Shown here: piece by piece, positions 1-11,447 of the stretch
Layout of the letters: the number at the start of each line of letters is the position of its first letter
Position numbering within the stretch: the first letter of the stretch is position 1
NCBI GenBank assembly: GCA_036925085.1
Contig: JAUPFP010000001.1
Span: 18,475,342 to 18,539,341 of the forward strand
Source of the DNA: Brachycybe producta
Lineage: Eukaryota > Arthropoda > Diplopoda > Playtdesmida > Andrognathidae
DNA: 64,000 nt
Reading direction: 5' to 3'
Program-made: the position numbers and the translations under genes
Notes under the pieces: model-generated
The model's database searches: none
What the model was told of the DNA's origin: nothing
Seen by the model: the letters and a program-made list of their open reading frames with translations, nothing else

Positions 1-700
1 TCTGAAGCTGGTCACTTCGGAGTGTACAAGACATACCAATGGTTGCTTACTTGTTTGTACTGATTAGGTATGAAACGTGACATGGTGGAGTATGTTAAGT
101 CATGCTTGGTGTGTCAGAGAGTACGACAGTTCGCAAGAGCTCAAGGATCCTTGCAACTGATAGTTCCAGAGTACCCCTTTCTTGCCTGGGGAATGGACTT
201 CGTTGGGCTGTTTCCTGCATCCGTGGGTGGAGTCACCAATGTATTAATTATGGTGGACTACTTCACCTGATACGGCGTGGCAAAGGCAGTACGAAGGGCT
301 ACGGCCGCCATCAGCAAGCTAATGGGCTTACGGAGAGTACAAATAAAACCATGATGGAAACCATCAAGCGTTACCTTGATCCCCTCAAGGACCAACATGA
401 TTGGTGGGAGAAATTGTGGACCGCCGTGTGGGCCTACAACACTGCGGTGCAAGAGAGCATGGAAGTGTCTACGTACCAATTGTTGTTTGGGCGTGAGCCT
501 AGGTTGGAGATTGATAAACTCTTTCCTAATGGTCCGGTCCACGACTTGCCTGACCAGCAAGCCGTGGAGGTCTGGATGATGGATATGGCTGGGAAGCTCG
601 GCCAGGCCAAGAAGTGGAACTTCGCTTACAAGGCTGAACTGGGTACGGTGGTCCGGCAGGTTTCTGACCTAGTCTAGGAGGTAGTCACGAGAAAGTTCAG
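1..700 (+). pseudogene. Decayed Ty3/Gypsy integrase fragment
   Basis: Frame 1 from the window edge reads as the zinc-binding start of a retroviral-type integrase: GHF near residue 5, an in-frame TGA near base 61, then SCLVCQR and WGMDFVGLFP with the first catalytic Asp of the DDE core. After DYFT there is another TGA. The reading frame then shifts, and the sequence resumes in frame 3 at QANGLTEST (third catalytic region) and runs through YLDPLKDQHDWWEKL and VWAYNTAVQ to about 677. The part that should hold the second Asp (DRGTQF-type motif) is deleted. It resembles the integrase of the large element at 50897-62179 but is clearly a different copy. The 5' part lies outside the window. Confidence 0.85.
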
Positions 701-1174
701 GTGGTGCCAAATCTTGTCTTCCACTGTTAATTTAAGGTGATACCTTACTGAATTGTTGATATCGAAGAACGATTTTTTCTAAAAAAACACTCATTAGAAG
801 GTCAAGTTACAAGAAAATAGTATAAAAACACAAGAGTAATTGGAGGACACTTTTTTTCCGAAACATAACTTAGTATTTGTTTAGAAACAGATTTCTATAA
901 ATTGTTCGATAGGTTGTTTCATAGTAGAATGGCTGAGATTGACAAGTGAGGAAAACTTATTTTTCTTGGTAAAAAACCGTCTTCACTGTCTGCAGGACAA
1001 TTAGAGAACAAGTATAGTAAAAGTACCCTTTATAACTTGTAAACCGACTCAAAACTATTAGAAAGTCAGATAGAAAGAAAAGAAAAATCCACTGCAAAAC
1101 AAGCATCCTAAATAATTCTCTATGTTACCAGCCTGAGGGGGTCAAATGAATTACAATATGATAATGGTAAAAGA
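701..1174. other. No gene seen
   Basis: This AT-rich stretch follows the integrase relic. I see no sustained coding frame or clear repeat in it. It may be the decayed 3' part of the same retroelement. Confidence 0.4.
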
Positions 1175-1408
1175 GTTCCGCTATTCATCAAAATTGTACC
1201 CCCTAAAAAAATTTCTATGCACAATAAATGAAAGTCGATTTATTTTCGAAAATAGCTGAATAAATTAAGCGAGTGATACGAAATCACTTGCTTAATTTAT
1301 TCAAGTATTTTTTGAAAATACATCGACTTTCATTTCGTTTTATGTGCCCCTAAACCTCCTGCGCCCCCCCACAGTTGTGGGTCCTGCGGGTGCCTAGCTA
1401 CGCCAGTG
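1175..1408 (+). mobile_element. Truncated hAT-type MITE (CAGTGGCGTAGC family)
   Basis: The right end reads CTAGCTACGCCAGTG, the inverse of the CAGTGGCGTAGCTAGG terminus of the complete copies at 8130-8784 and 37730-38409. Internal sequence (ATTCATCAAAAT..., CCCCCTAAAAAAATTTCTATG) also matches 8590-8780. A palindrome of about 100 bp around an AAATTAAGCGAGTGATAC centre lies at 1230-1330. The left half of the element is missing. Confidence 0.7.
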
Positions 1409-2939
1409 ATTGCCTGTCAACCTTGCACCCATCTTTATTAAAAATTGAGGGGTTGATTTTATTAGGTGGTTTCAGATGCTCTAATTGGTCAGACTATTAA
1501 AACAAGATTCTGTGCAAAAAAAAAGTTGAGCCAATCTTTTTCTTACCAGAAAATCGGCCAGAATTTGAAATTCTTTCGAAAATTCTTTTCTGGAGTTATA
1601 TTCTTGGCTGATTTTCCGCATGTGTCCTGCGCTTAAAATTAAACGGGTGAAATATTTTAAAATAAGCTTTTTGTCAGTTTGAAAATGACCAAAGTCCTAC
1701 AGGTAGGGGTCCAGGTCTCTTGGATGGGCCTCAGATCCTGAAGGTTTCCTTATGTTTTACAGGACCATCTATAATGAAATCTGGGAATATTAATTTTTTT
1801 TTCCATCCTCAAGTGCCAGCAAACATGCTCCTCTAATGACGGGCATGTAAAGACAGGGAGATACAGTCGTTTGCCCCACCCTTTTATGAGCGTCAGACAA
1901 AATATCAACCAATTGGAAATTGAAAAGGACGGGGCATGTGACGTCAGACCACATAAACCAATAATAATGTGTCGGCACCTATAAAAGGAATGCAATGTAA
2001 TCGCATACCAATTAGCCTCCACCTCCAACCCTCTTCGTCATGTGAGCTCAATTCGTGTGAAATGGAATCGTCCAAAATGGATATAATATTATGCCTTTTC
2101 CACGTGGGTTGTTTTTTTTTTCTGATAAAAAATGACATTTAAAAAACACGTGTATATGTCATGAATAAAAAACGTAACAAAAAAATCGATTAAAAACAGG
2201 ATATTCCTTAAATTCTATTGGTTGAACGTCCTTTCATTTGATGCCTGTTAATCAAACAACAAGCGGTTTCCTGCTCTTTCATTCTTTTTGTCTACCTACC
2301 TACGTACTAGTCTGTAGAAAAGCGACTGGCCACTAGAACTTTAAACAGCCTTTTTCTGCTACATGCTCAAATGAAACAGAAACTGATAAGTTTCGAAACA
2401 AGAATATTAATATTTGAAACGTTACATTTTGGGCGCGGCACGTATGCGCCACCGCACCAAAGGCGCGCAGAATAATTCAAAATTTGTTCACACAGGCACC
2501 GAATTAGTTTTTGGCACGAAAAAAAAAAATATGACGTCATTTAGTTAAAGCGCTCATACAGTTGAACTGAGTAGCTTAGAACTCCCATATTAAAGAATGT
2601 ATAGGAATTTCTAGGGAACAGTGGTTATAAATGTCCGTAGTTCATAAACGCAACCCTAGATCCTGAGGTTAACAAGAATACCTTTTCAGGCCTTTTTTTC
2701 CTTTTTAGCTAGCACAAAAATACAAATTTTGATTGAACTGTTTGTTTACGAGGCTCCGAGAACACATAGTACGGTTCTTCATTGTCATTAAACCCGTAAA
2801 CCGCGTGCTTCAAATGTTGGTGAACTATGAACTCTTATAGAGGACACCCTGGAATGGATGTTCGTATAGTATGTGTTGTAAATAATTGCATTTGATGTTT
2901 TTTTTAATTTATAAAAATTTTGCTAAAATATAATTATAG
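1409..2939. other. Intergenic; one diverged foldback repeat
   Basis: No coding gene is visible. At about 1880-2020 there is a diverged copy of the dispersed foldback repeat seen at 11041, 15360, 38410 and 42750. It shows CCACCCTTTTATGAGCGTCAG, CCAATTGGAAATTG, TGACGTCAGACCACATAA and CTATAAAAGG. The remainder is AT-rich, with a short GC-rich patch near 2428-2470. Confidence 0.45.
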
Positions 2940-4596
2940 ATGCATGACGACGACAACTGGAACTACGAGAATGAATGTTCTTCAGCACAGAAAAAGGAAA
3001 GAGTTATGTTAAAACCGGGCCAAGTGGAACGTCTTCTTCACGAAATGGAACTGAGACCAGATTTAGTTGCAGGAAAAGGAGAAGGAAGGAAAGATTTTCA
3101 GAGACAGTGGATTGAGATTGCAGCTATCGTTAGTGCTCTTCCTGGTCCAAAGTTTACTGGAAATGAAATCAAGAAACGTTGGAGTCAACTGAAATATCGT
3201 ATGAAAACGAGAACGGCAGAGATTCAGGCTCACAAAGACGGAACGAATGCGGATGAAGAAAGATTAGGAAACGAAGAAGACGAATCGAGATGTCCGGCAC
3301 CATTATCGCCACTCGAGGAAAGAGTCCTGCAGATATCGCAGGGATTATGTGCCAAAGGAAAGCGATCGTACAACTGGGAAGACGGAAGTGTACAAGGAGA
3401 TGCCACAAATTCGGACGTCCCGCAACAGTTGGTTCAGGTTCATGGACTTTTTATTAAATAAATGACCCAAGGTTCCAACCAAATATGAAATTCAGTGGAA
3501 TTGTGAAGTATATAACCTTATTGAAACTTTAAAACATATGAATTTCTACCATTTTTTTAAATTCCCCAAGAATCAAAGGTTGTTGGGAACCTTATGATGT
3601 ATTTACTGGCAGGTTAATCCAATTTTGTTTTCGTAAAAAAAAGGTTTCAATCAAACGGGAGACGGATGGTGAAGAGTCGTTGGATCATTCGTCGCTATCA
3701 TCCGGTAATGATGAATGTCTAGAGTTGTTTTTTTGAAATTAGAAGAGAAAGGAATCACGTATCTTTAAAAGTAAACGTTTCATGACAAAGTTGGACAACA
3801 AAAAAAACACCAAACTTAAGCGTTTTCATCAATTTATAAGGAAAACAAAACGAAGAAAAACTTCAACAATGTTTTAGAAACTAGGGAGGGTAGCTCAATC
3901 ACCTAAGGGTGGCTTTTAACATAAGCTTTTTATGAAATTTACCCGTTTCTAGTCTCTAACACATTCAATTTTCTCGTTAGTGTTTGTTTCTCTTCTAAAA
4001 CTGCAGAAAACTGAAATCAAGAGTTCCAAAATCAGCTGTTTTATAAAGTATCCTAATCATAATAATAATGAAGTGCAAAACTGTAGTGAAACGTTTAATT
4101 TTTACAATATCGTCATGAAGATTGAAATATAATTCAAAAACCACTTAGAACTGATATTAACGATAACTGAAGGTGACAGAATATAACTAATGTTGAGTTT
4201 TACTCTTTGCTGCACAGTTCATATTGAAAATGGAGAGACTCAACCGAAGAAGAGACGAGAGTACAATGAAAACGGATATGCAGGAATACAAGATTTTGTC
4301 GAACTTCAGCAAGGAATCTTCTCAAGGTATTTTTCTTGTTATGATTATTTTTTCGGATCGATTCTTTTGTTTTATTCTTTAACTTTGTATGTAAATATCG
4401 TTCTTTCAGGATCGAAGCGTTCGAGTCTACCGTAAAAGAAGCTTCCAATTCGATCGCAGCCGCGATAAGAGAAGCGGCCGCTAAACAATCCGAACATTTA
4501 AAAGAACAGAATAGGCTTCTGAATTGTCTTCTTGTCGGTTTATGTCCGCAAATGCGAGATGCAGAAATCCCTTCAGAAAAACCCCAAAATTCGTGA
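2940..4596 (+). CDS. Myb/SANT-like DNA-binding protein, four exons
   Basis: Model: 2940-3437, 3644-3704, 4218-4326, 4410-4596. Phases 0, 1 and 2 join into one 284-residue frame. Residues about 24-105 look like a Myb/SANT-like trihelix domain: LKPGQVERLLHEMELRPDLV, then QRQWIEIAAIVSALPG and IKKRWSQLKYRMKTR, with the spaced tryptophans typical of MSANTD/NAIF1-type and Harbinger-associated proteins. A basic PKKRR stretch near residue 196 could be a nuclear localisation signal. The last exon (FESTVKEASNSIAAAIREAA...) is alanine- and glutamate-rich and probably forms a coiled coil, the usual C-terminal layout in this class. The likely role is a nuclear DNA-binding regulator; a domesticated Harbinger-type protein is possible. 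The donors at 3438 (GTTCAT) and the acceptor at 3642 (in an A-run) are weak, so the exon 1-2 junction is the least certain. An AATAAA-type 3' end is not obvious. Confidence 0.75.
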
Positions 4597-4837
4597 TTTG
4601 TATTTTTTGTAACCGTAATTTCATTTCACTTTTTTATTTATTTATAGTGGAAATTTTCGATAAAATTGTTTTCGAATGTGTGGACATTTTTTTCAAGAAA
4701 AATGTCCAAAAAAAATATCTAAATATACTTTCAATATCGCCAATTAAGTTGATTTTAAAGTGCAACCCGACCCTTGAACTCTTGTTATTCTATCTTTCAA
4801 GGGCAATATTAAGATAAACTTGAATGGGTTTTATAAA

Positions 4838-5587
4838 CTAGAAGGGTAGTTCAATGGCTCAAGGATATTTGCATGTTGATATCTTTCAAAATAAACTTTA
4901 TAGGCAAAGATTACAAAAAATATCTTTCGCTAAGTGTTGTCTGCTTAAAGTTGGGTTAATTCTCAAACTTGCATAAGAAGCTTATTTTGGAAGATTTCAA
5001 TCCCTTACAGTAAGATTATTTTCGTGATGAAATATTTTTTTAAAGGAGATTTTTATGAGAGTTTTTGTAAAAAAATAACTAAACTTTAAGCAGACGATAT
5101 ATTTTAATTATCAAATCTCGCGAATCTTGAAAAATATTTGAGATTTGACACCTCGAATCTTCGCGCTTTTCGAATTTTTCGAATCCTACCCTAAAAGAAA
5201 ATTGTTAAAAATTTTAGTAAAATTAGTTTTAACTCCATTGACGTCCAATAAGAACCATTCACTAATAAAAACGGCAATTGTTGCAATTTCTGTGGTACGT
5301 ACCCGGATCACTAATATCACCTTGTGGCGACCCTGAGTGAAACCACACTGTTTTTTATTATTAATAATTTAACATTTAATATTATTTCATTTATTTGTAT
5401 CTTCTTAATGAATAATGTAGGATTCTTATATGAAGGATTCCAGAACCTTTTAGAATTCGGTTTCGAGAAAATTGAAGATTAGTTCCACCTCTAGTAAAAA
5501 GGTTTTGAAAGATATGAACATGCAAATCTTATTCAGTGTTTCAGCTACCCATTCTAGTTTCTAACACACTTTCAATTTCCCCTTAGT
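4838..5587. repeat. Foldback repeat with internal ATTCG-rich element
   Basis: The left arm (ACTAGAAGGGTAGTTCAATG... through CATGTTGATATCTTTCAAAA) recurs inverted at about 5500-5556. Inside, 5110-5490 is a copy of the repeat at 23765-24235 (CTCGCGAATCTTGAAAAATA, CGAATCTTCGCGCTTTT, AGAACCTTTTAG). A third partial copy of the arm is in intron 2 of the SANT gene at about 3876-3990. It is probably a non-autonomous DNA element. Confidence 0.6.
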
Positions 5588-6047
5588 ATGTTGTTCTCAA
5601 ATACTACTTGAATAACCAGAGTTTGGTAAATGTGCTCTTCATAAATCATAAAACCTTTCTTTTTTTTAAAAAAAAAATCTGTAATCAGAAAAAGTAAAAT
5701 ATTATATATTGACAATTTGACAAGTTTTTTTTATTAATATATAAACATCACCATCGGCTTAATTATGACGTTCTAACATGTGATTCAACGACATAAAGCA
5801 AAAGAAAAAGCACAAATATAAAAATATAAGATAGTATCATCTTTCATACAAGTGACAAAGGGTAACTAAATTTTAGGAAGAGATAGATGTATTGGGCACA
5901 CTCTCATAATAACATCTCTTCCCATGATGCTGATCATGATGATATTATATTTCAATAATAACTACCGAAACTAATCAGATGCCAGCCATTTAATTCCAAG
6001 AGCGGCTCACGGTTTCTCTATTTTTTTCATTATTTCACGTTCTTGAA
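5588..6047. other. Upstream region of the sushi gene
   Basis: AT-rich, no coding frame. It should contain the promoter of the gene starting at 6048, but no clear TATA box is decisive. Confidence 0.35.
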
Positions 6048-6875
6048 ATGTTTAAGATCGTATCTTACGGTAACCTAATTGTTCTTCTTTGCAGTTTTGA
6101 TGTTTCTTGGGCTGGTAAGTGTGTCCTGTAATTACTAAAAAGGGGTTCAAAGAGTTCAAAAATAAAAGTGGAACGGATAAAAACATACACAGATATCGTT
6201 TTAGATTGCACACGGCCTCCGATTGTGGAACACGCTCGTCAGATTTCTTTCTACCTGTCAACAACTTATCCAAATGGTTTCAGAGTGAAATATGTCTGCG
6301 AAAGTGGTTACGTTATGCAATTTCGAGACACGATCCACTGTGATAACGGTTTCTGGATGTCGCAGTCGATGTTACAAGGTTTCAATCGATTAATGTTGCC
6401 TCAATGCAAATGGATGGACCACGACGGTAACTGAAAATACGAAAGGAATTTCACTCGCCTTCATAACGATTTCTATCTTTTGTTTAAAAAAGGTGGAAAC
6501 GGTAAAGAAGACGGAGGTTTAGATAACGTTCATTTTGGAATGAATCCAAATAAGATCTTTCTTGTCGTCATTGTGGTCACCGTTATTCTGACGGTTGTCG
6601 TTTGTTGCATTCGTCTGTCGAACATTACCGACATTCCACTTCGAAGAAGACGTGGTGTCCGTTTTACAATTGAACCACAGTCCATATCGTATAACAGTGT
6701 CGGAGATTACGAATCGAATGAACCACGTCCACCACCATCACCCGGCCCATCCTGTTCGGTAATCAGACGTCCGTCCGTATCGATTTCTCTCGAAGAATCA
6801 TTCGAGTGTTACTCGATGACACCGTCTTCGTCTAATAATAAACTAGAGGGGTTGCACGTTGCCGAAGTGGCTTGA
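6048..6875 (+). CDS. Single-sushi type I membrane protein
   Basis: Model: 6048-6114, 6193-6426, 6493-6875; both introns are phase 1, giving 227 residues. The first exon is a signal peptide (hydrophobic NLIVLLCSFDVSWA). Exon 2 is one complete sushi/CCP module: DCTRPP, YVCESGY, IHCDNGFW and QCKW supply the four cysteines and the conserved tryptophan. Exon 3 encodes a short linker, a transmembrane helix at about 122-140 (KIFLVVIVVTVILTVVV), a basic stop-transfer stretch (RRRR) and a proline/serine-rich cytoplasmic tail without an obvious PPxY. Expected topology is extracellular sushi domain and cytosolic tail. It lies head-to-tail with the three-sushi gene at 8027, and a broken copy of its tail exon lies at 10630-10830, so this looks like a small receptor cluster. 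Ligand unknown. Confidence 0.85.
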
Positions 6876-7255
6876 ATTTAGCATGTTCAAATTGCTTTTA
6901 TTTTCTAGTGGGATAATTGATTAATTGTACATGAGAAGAGGTGTTTCAACCTCTTCCTCGGTACTCGAATCAAGTGTTTCTTTTTTAACCTGATAATTCG
7001 CTATCAGTGTTCTTGTGATATTCATTTTTACATTTCGTAAAAGAAAATTTGTCATGAAAATATGAAAATAATTATTCTAGTTTCTAACGAACTTTTTTTT
7101 AAGTTGCTTATGAAAAAAAAGTTTATATTCACTTTATACATTTAAAGATTACTGTTGAACCTCTGCTGGAATGTTGGAAAGACTTTTTATGAAATAAATT
7201 GTGTATTATTGATATTTATGAAAATTAATTCAAAACTTTGATGAAAAAATGTATT
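6876..7255. other. 3' flank of the sushi gene, no gene seen
   Basis: AT-rich. AATAAA near 7193 could serve as polyadenylation signal. No other coding frame is supported. Confidence 0.35.
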
Positions 7256-7615
7256 TTAAAACTGATGATAAAACTGGGGTTTTGCTTAAACTGATAAAAT
7301 TCAAAGAAAATCATAAATCGCATGAGAATTTCGTCAAATTATCAAAACTGATGATAAAACTAGTTTGCCTAGACTGATAAAAAATGTATGAAAATTTCAT
7401 CAAATTGCCGAAACTGATGAAATAAACTGGGGTTTGACTAAACTGATGAAAAAAAAAATCAAATTCTATGATAATTTTATTAAATTGCTGAAACTGATGA
7501 AAAAACTGAGATTTGGCTAAACTGGTAAAACCCGGGGTTAACCTAAACTGATAAAATGCACACAAAAATCATGAATTTGCATGCGAATTTTATCGAATTC
7601 TCTAAACTTATGATC
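7256..7615. repeat. Degenerate tandem repeat, about 70-85 bp unit
   Basis: Four to five diverged units each carry AAACTGATGATAAAACTGGG, a CTAAACTGATAAAA segment and a CATGAGAATTT.TCAAATT segment (starts near 7256, 7338, 7410, 7488). Unit length varies. Confidence 0.65.
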
Positions 7616-8026
7616 AACTTGGTCCATTTCTACCAAGGATAATTAAGTTTATTTTTATAACCTAGCTATCCTTGACTTTTAAGCAGACGAAAATCAATTT
7701 TAAGACATTCCCACCCGTGACATCATAGCACCACGTGATATCTTCCCCCTCCCCACCCTCGGAGAAGATTAAAAAAACGAGGACACAAACAAGCGCACAA
7801 AAAAAACCATAGAATAACATAGGCGCCTGTGTAAAGAATGGAGAAGAGAAATTAGGTTTTTTTTTTCATCTAAATTATACCCCTTTGAGTGGACTAATCA
7901 CACAAGACACACGCAAGCTCGAATTTTACTATGATGTGCCTAGAACTGGTAACGGTATAGGTTGTCACATCCTTAAAGTGAATTTTGACATTTGTGAGAT
8001 TACAAACGAAATCAGATAAACTGCAA
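7616..8026. other. Upstream region of the three-sushi gene
   Basis: No coding frame. It contains a TGACATCA and a CACGTGAT element near 7717-7740, which could be bZIP or E-box sites; this is suggestive only. Confidence 0.3.
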
Positions 8027-10393
8027 ATGACCAATAAGATGGTCATAGTCAAGCGTAATCTGACAGTATTACTATTCGAAACACTGTGCCTTTTAGTGTT
8101 GGTGTCCATTGCAAATGGTAAGTTAATTTCAGTAGCGTAGCTAGGCTTGGTTGCGCTCCCCCTCTCCCTCTACTGTCACGTAAAACTTTGCGCCCCCCCC
8201 CCCCGGGCTGCTTAAAACGTTGCGCTCTCTTTAAGTCCCCCTTCACTTAGCCTCATACTGGGGGGGGGGGGGGGGGTTGAGGTGCTATTTTGATGAACGG
8301 CGGATCAGTAGGAACAGTCCGAAGGTTAGGTTTAGTAAAATGAAGCTTGTTGCTGGGGGCGCAGCCTCCCATTTTTTTAGCGTTATTAAATCAAATTGAC
8401 CATTTTTCCGACCGTTCCTCCCATTGAACAAATTACAGAACAGTCGGAACAATGGACTAATTTGATTTAAAAAAAAAAAGTCGGGGTCTGCGCCGACCCC
8501 CTGCAACAACTTAATTTTACTAAACCAAACCTTCGGACTGTTCCTACTATTTTCCGACTGTTCCTACCGTTGTTCGGACCTTTCCGCTGTTCATCAAAAT
8601 AGTGCCCCCTAAAAAAAATTTCTATGCACAATAAACGAAATGAATTTTCGGAATCACTTGCTTAATTTATTCAATTATTTTTGAAAATACATCGACTTTC
8701 ATTCCGTTTTTTTTGCGCCCCCAAACCTCCTGCCCCCCCCCCCCCCCCAGTTGCGGGTCTGGCGGGTCCCTAGCGACGCCAGTGGTTAATTTCGATACAG
8801 TGATTTACTGTGCCAAATGTAGAATTTAATCCTCATACTGGTACGCATAACAAGGTTCCAACTGTGGCACTCCTCGAGACATTAAAGATGCCACTAACGA
8901 ATACACTGGACTACGACTTCCAAACGGAAGATACAAGAGTGGTGCAAAAGTCACTTACACCTGTGGCGTGGGATTTACCAAAGGAAAAGACAGTAACGGA
9001 ACGTATACATGCCTTAAAGGAAGGTGGACTGGAGATGCGGATAATTTACGTTGTTGTAAAATACAAATTTGTATAGGTAAATGTCAATTCATTTAAATGT
9101 TGCCTTCGTATACGTATTGATGAATTCATTTTCCTTTCAGATCCGGACTTATTTTGCGTTTTACCACACGTCAGTGGTGCCAGTCCGGACATATTGGCTG
9201 GAAATTCGAGTTTTCCAATCGATAAGGGTGCAAAAATGGCTTATGGAATTGGAACTGTCGTTAATTTTAACTGCAACCAAAATTACTTATTGAGTAACGA
9301 TTCTACGGTTGGACCGTTTGAATGTATGCACGGTGGCAGTTGGTCTTCGGATAATTTCACAATATGTCACATTAAAGGTCCATCAGAGAATCGAAACTGA
9401 GACTTTTGTGTTTTTATTCATTTACTGTATGTTCGTCTTTCTGTTTTTAAAGAATGTGAACCACCTCCGACAGTTACGAACGCCCAGGCCGAGAAGTTTT
9501 TAAGCTGGGAATCGGGAAATCCAATCGGAACACAATACAAATACGTTTGTGCCTCTGGTTACGAAACGACTAGCGCTTTTTTGAATATGATCCGTTGTTC
9601 CGAAGACTTAAAATGGACAACAAGTTTTGGATTTGGACATACATTTAATTTTGGCTTGCCAAAATGTCAAACAAAATACGCTCCATCATCTCACGGTCTG
9701 TTAATGATTTTTAAGTTAACATTATAGAACTAAAATTCACACTTGATTCCGTTTTAATCGATAAAGGAACGAATTACGGAACCAATTATGGATCTAACAG
9801 TTACGAAACTAATAATTACGGTAGTGGTTATAGTAGTGGTAGCGGATATGGTAACAGCAGGAGTTCGACTAACAATTACAACTACAGCAGTACAAACCGA
9901 AGACAATGGACTCCAGCGAAAACGATTATGTTTGTCATTTTCATCGCATTCATTATAATCTTTTGCGTGGCTATTATCTGCGCACGATTACGACACTCTT
10001 ACGAAAAGAACAGCAGGACCCGTGCCGTTATTGTAAATGGTGTAATGACAACAGAATACGTCGGTCCGACCAGTTACACTGCACCTCCACCTACGCTAAT
10101 GACTGGACGGGTAATCTTTTCACCTCCCAGTGCACCACCTCCTCCATCACACGAGTCTTCTTCTTATCCGATGCAAGGCGGAAATCAGCCACCTGAAACG
10201 TACCCTCTAACAGCACCTTCACCAAGAGGCCCCACTCATTTTGACGTAATGTTGTTGTTTTAAGTTAATCAAATGGATGTTTCGATCTTAAATTGTTGCC
10301 ATTTTTTTTTGTTGTCATTTTTCTTAGGAACCACCACCCAGTTATAATGATGTTATTTATAAACAGAACACAACTCCATCGGCACCTCATTGA
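8027..10393 (+). CDS. Three-sushi type I membrane protein with PPxY tail
   Basis: Model: 8027-8117, 8855-9076, 9141-9377, 9453-9695, 9767-10245, 10328-10393, giving 445 residues. Introns 1-4 are all phase 1 and intron 5 is phase 0. Exon 1 is a signal peptide (LLFETLCLLVLVSIANG). Exons 2, 3 and 4 are each a whole sushi module (NCGTP...YTCGVGF...YTCLKGRW...; LFCVLP...FNCNQNY...FECMHGGSW...ICH; CEPPP...YVCASGY...IRCSEDLKW...KCQ). Exon 5 has a Gly/Ser/Tyr/Asn-rich stalk, a transmembrane helix at about 317-337, and a proline-rich tail. The last exon holds PPPSY, a class I WW-domain ligand, at residues 426-430. The combination of sushi, TM and PPxY resembles SUSD6, which recruits a Nedd4-family ligase, so ligase-mediated turnover of a surface partner is a reasonable guess. 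The exon 2 acceptor at 8853-8854 is weak but matches in phase and domain boundary; the donors at 9378 (GTCCAT) and 9696 (GTCTGT) are non-consensus. Intron 1 carries a hAT MITE. Confidence 0.85.
8130..8784. mobile_element. Non-autonomous hAT element (MITE) in intron 1
   Basis: The left end CAGTAGCGTAGCTAGG and right end CCTAGCGACGCCAGTG are imperfect terminal inverted repeats. They are flanked by the identical 8-bp target duplication GTTAATTT (8122-8129 and 8785-8792), the hAT hallmark. The interior is a foldback with GGAACAGTCCGAAGG / CCTTCGGACTGTTCC arms plus poly-C and poly-G runs. No transposase is encoded. The insertion starts 12 bp after the splice donor (8118-8119) and leaves GTAAGT intact. 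Confidence 0.9.
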
Positions 10394-10629
10394 ATCTCTC
10401 ATCCTATACAACCTTATTCGCCTTCGCTGTCTTCGATAACTAAATACATTCTCATACTTCGTATTTAAAGTTACCATTTTTAACTTTTATGTTTCTTTGT
10501 GAATTTTTTCTTTATCTGAATGTAACGCCGTTGTAATCTCACGCAGCAGTCAACACAAAAACAGACAACTTAAATAGGATCTTCCTTAAAAGTCAATGAA
10601 ACTATCAGTCCACAACAAAAACGGGAGAA
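10394..10629. other. 3' flank of the sushi gene
   Basis: AT-rich, no gene. The transcript 3' end is probably here. Confidence 0.3.
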
Positions 10630-10830
10630 TCCTTCGACCAGCCCTTAAAACCGAACGAGGAATTATGAATGACCAGGATTGCCGTTCATGGCCACCATCG
10701 AGTCTGTCGATTTCGGTGATCGACCCTTCCATAACAGTTTCTCTAGAGGACTCTTGTCTCTTTTGAGTGACACTGTCGACTTCAAGAGAGATGACATTGT
10801 TGCCAAAGTGCTAGCCTTAAATTCTATATG
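10630..10830 (+). pseudogene. Decayed sushi-receptor tail exon
   Basis: One frame reads WPPSSLSISVIDPSITVSLE and then a stop. This aligns with the tail of the gene at 6048-6875 (PPPSPGPSCSVIRRPSVSIS then LEES). The downstream ACGTTGCCGAAGTG of that gene corresponds to CATTGTTGCCAAAGTG here. Frameshifts and stops are present and no sushi or TM exon is visible next to it. It is probably the remnant of a third cluster member. Confidence 0.6.
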
Positions 10831-11040
10831 TTTTTTCGTACTAAACGAACAGCAACGGACTTTTTCAGTCAGTTTCTCTACATCACGACGTCTTGGAGGT
10901 TTTTAACGTATTATTAAGTCGGTTCTCGTTTAGTTTTTATGTAAAATTTTACATGCAAAGATGATAAAAAGACTATAATTATGTATAATGAATGTACTTA
11001 AATGTGTATTGTTATTTTTTAAAAAAAGTAGAATAAATAT

Positions 11041-11145
11041 GTGACGTTAGACTACATAACCAACCAATTAGAAGTTGCGTTCATCATAAAAAGGGCGGAG
11101 CCAACTTCTGTTCGTCCCGATTTCTAATTGCGTGTGAATAACTTC
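11041..11145. repeat. Copy of the dispersed AATTAGAAGTTG foldback repeat
   Basis: It shows TGACGTTAGACTACATAACC, CCAATTAGAAGTTGCGTTC, ATCATAAAAAGGGCGGAGCC and AACTTCTGTTCGTCCCGATT. The same elements occur at 15365, 37660, 38410, 39068 and 42780. It is one arm of the longer palindromic form seen at 37656-38550. Confidence 0.7.
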
Positions 11146-11447
11146 AGTCGGATAATGTGGACGGTTTGACCTTTGGTCTAAAGTTTGACACTACTCACCT
11201 GTATTATCTCCTGGTTTAGTTGGTTTGAGTTGCCCGACTTTAAGCCAGATTTCACTCCATGAAGTAATTAATGGTCTGCTGGAATCACTTGTAGGACTTC
11301 TAATGGACAATGCAGTGCCCAGCAGTGGCCACTAATAGTAAATACCATGCAACTCCTAAGGCTTATAGTATAATTATATTACTGCAATAGTAGATAAATA
11401 CTATATATGTTTTTTTTAGTTAATTTGATAATACCGTTACTACGACG
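11146..11447. other. No gene seen
   Basis: Region upstream of the CEP19-like sequence. A pyrimidine-rich TTTTTTTTAG at about 11410-11419 could be an old splice acceptor. Confidence 0.3.

Noticed and set aside
7311..7565. Minus-strand frame with repeated FHQF/FYQS motifs
   Set aside because: It is the tandem repeat at 7256-7615 translated.
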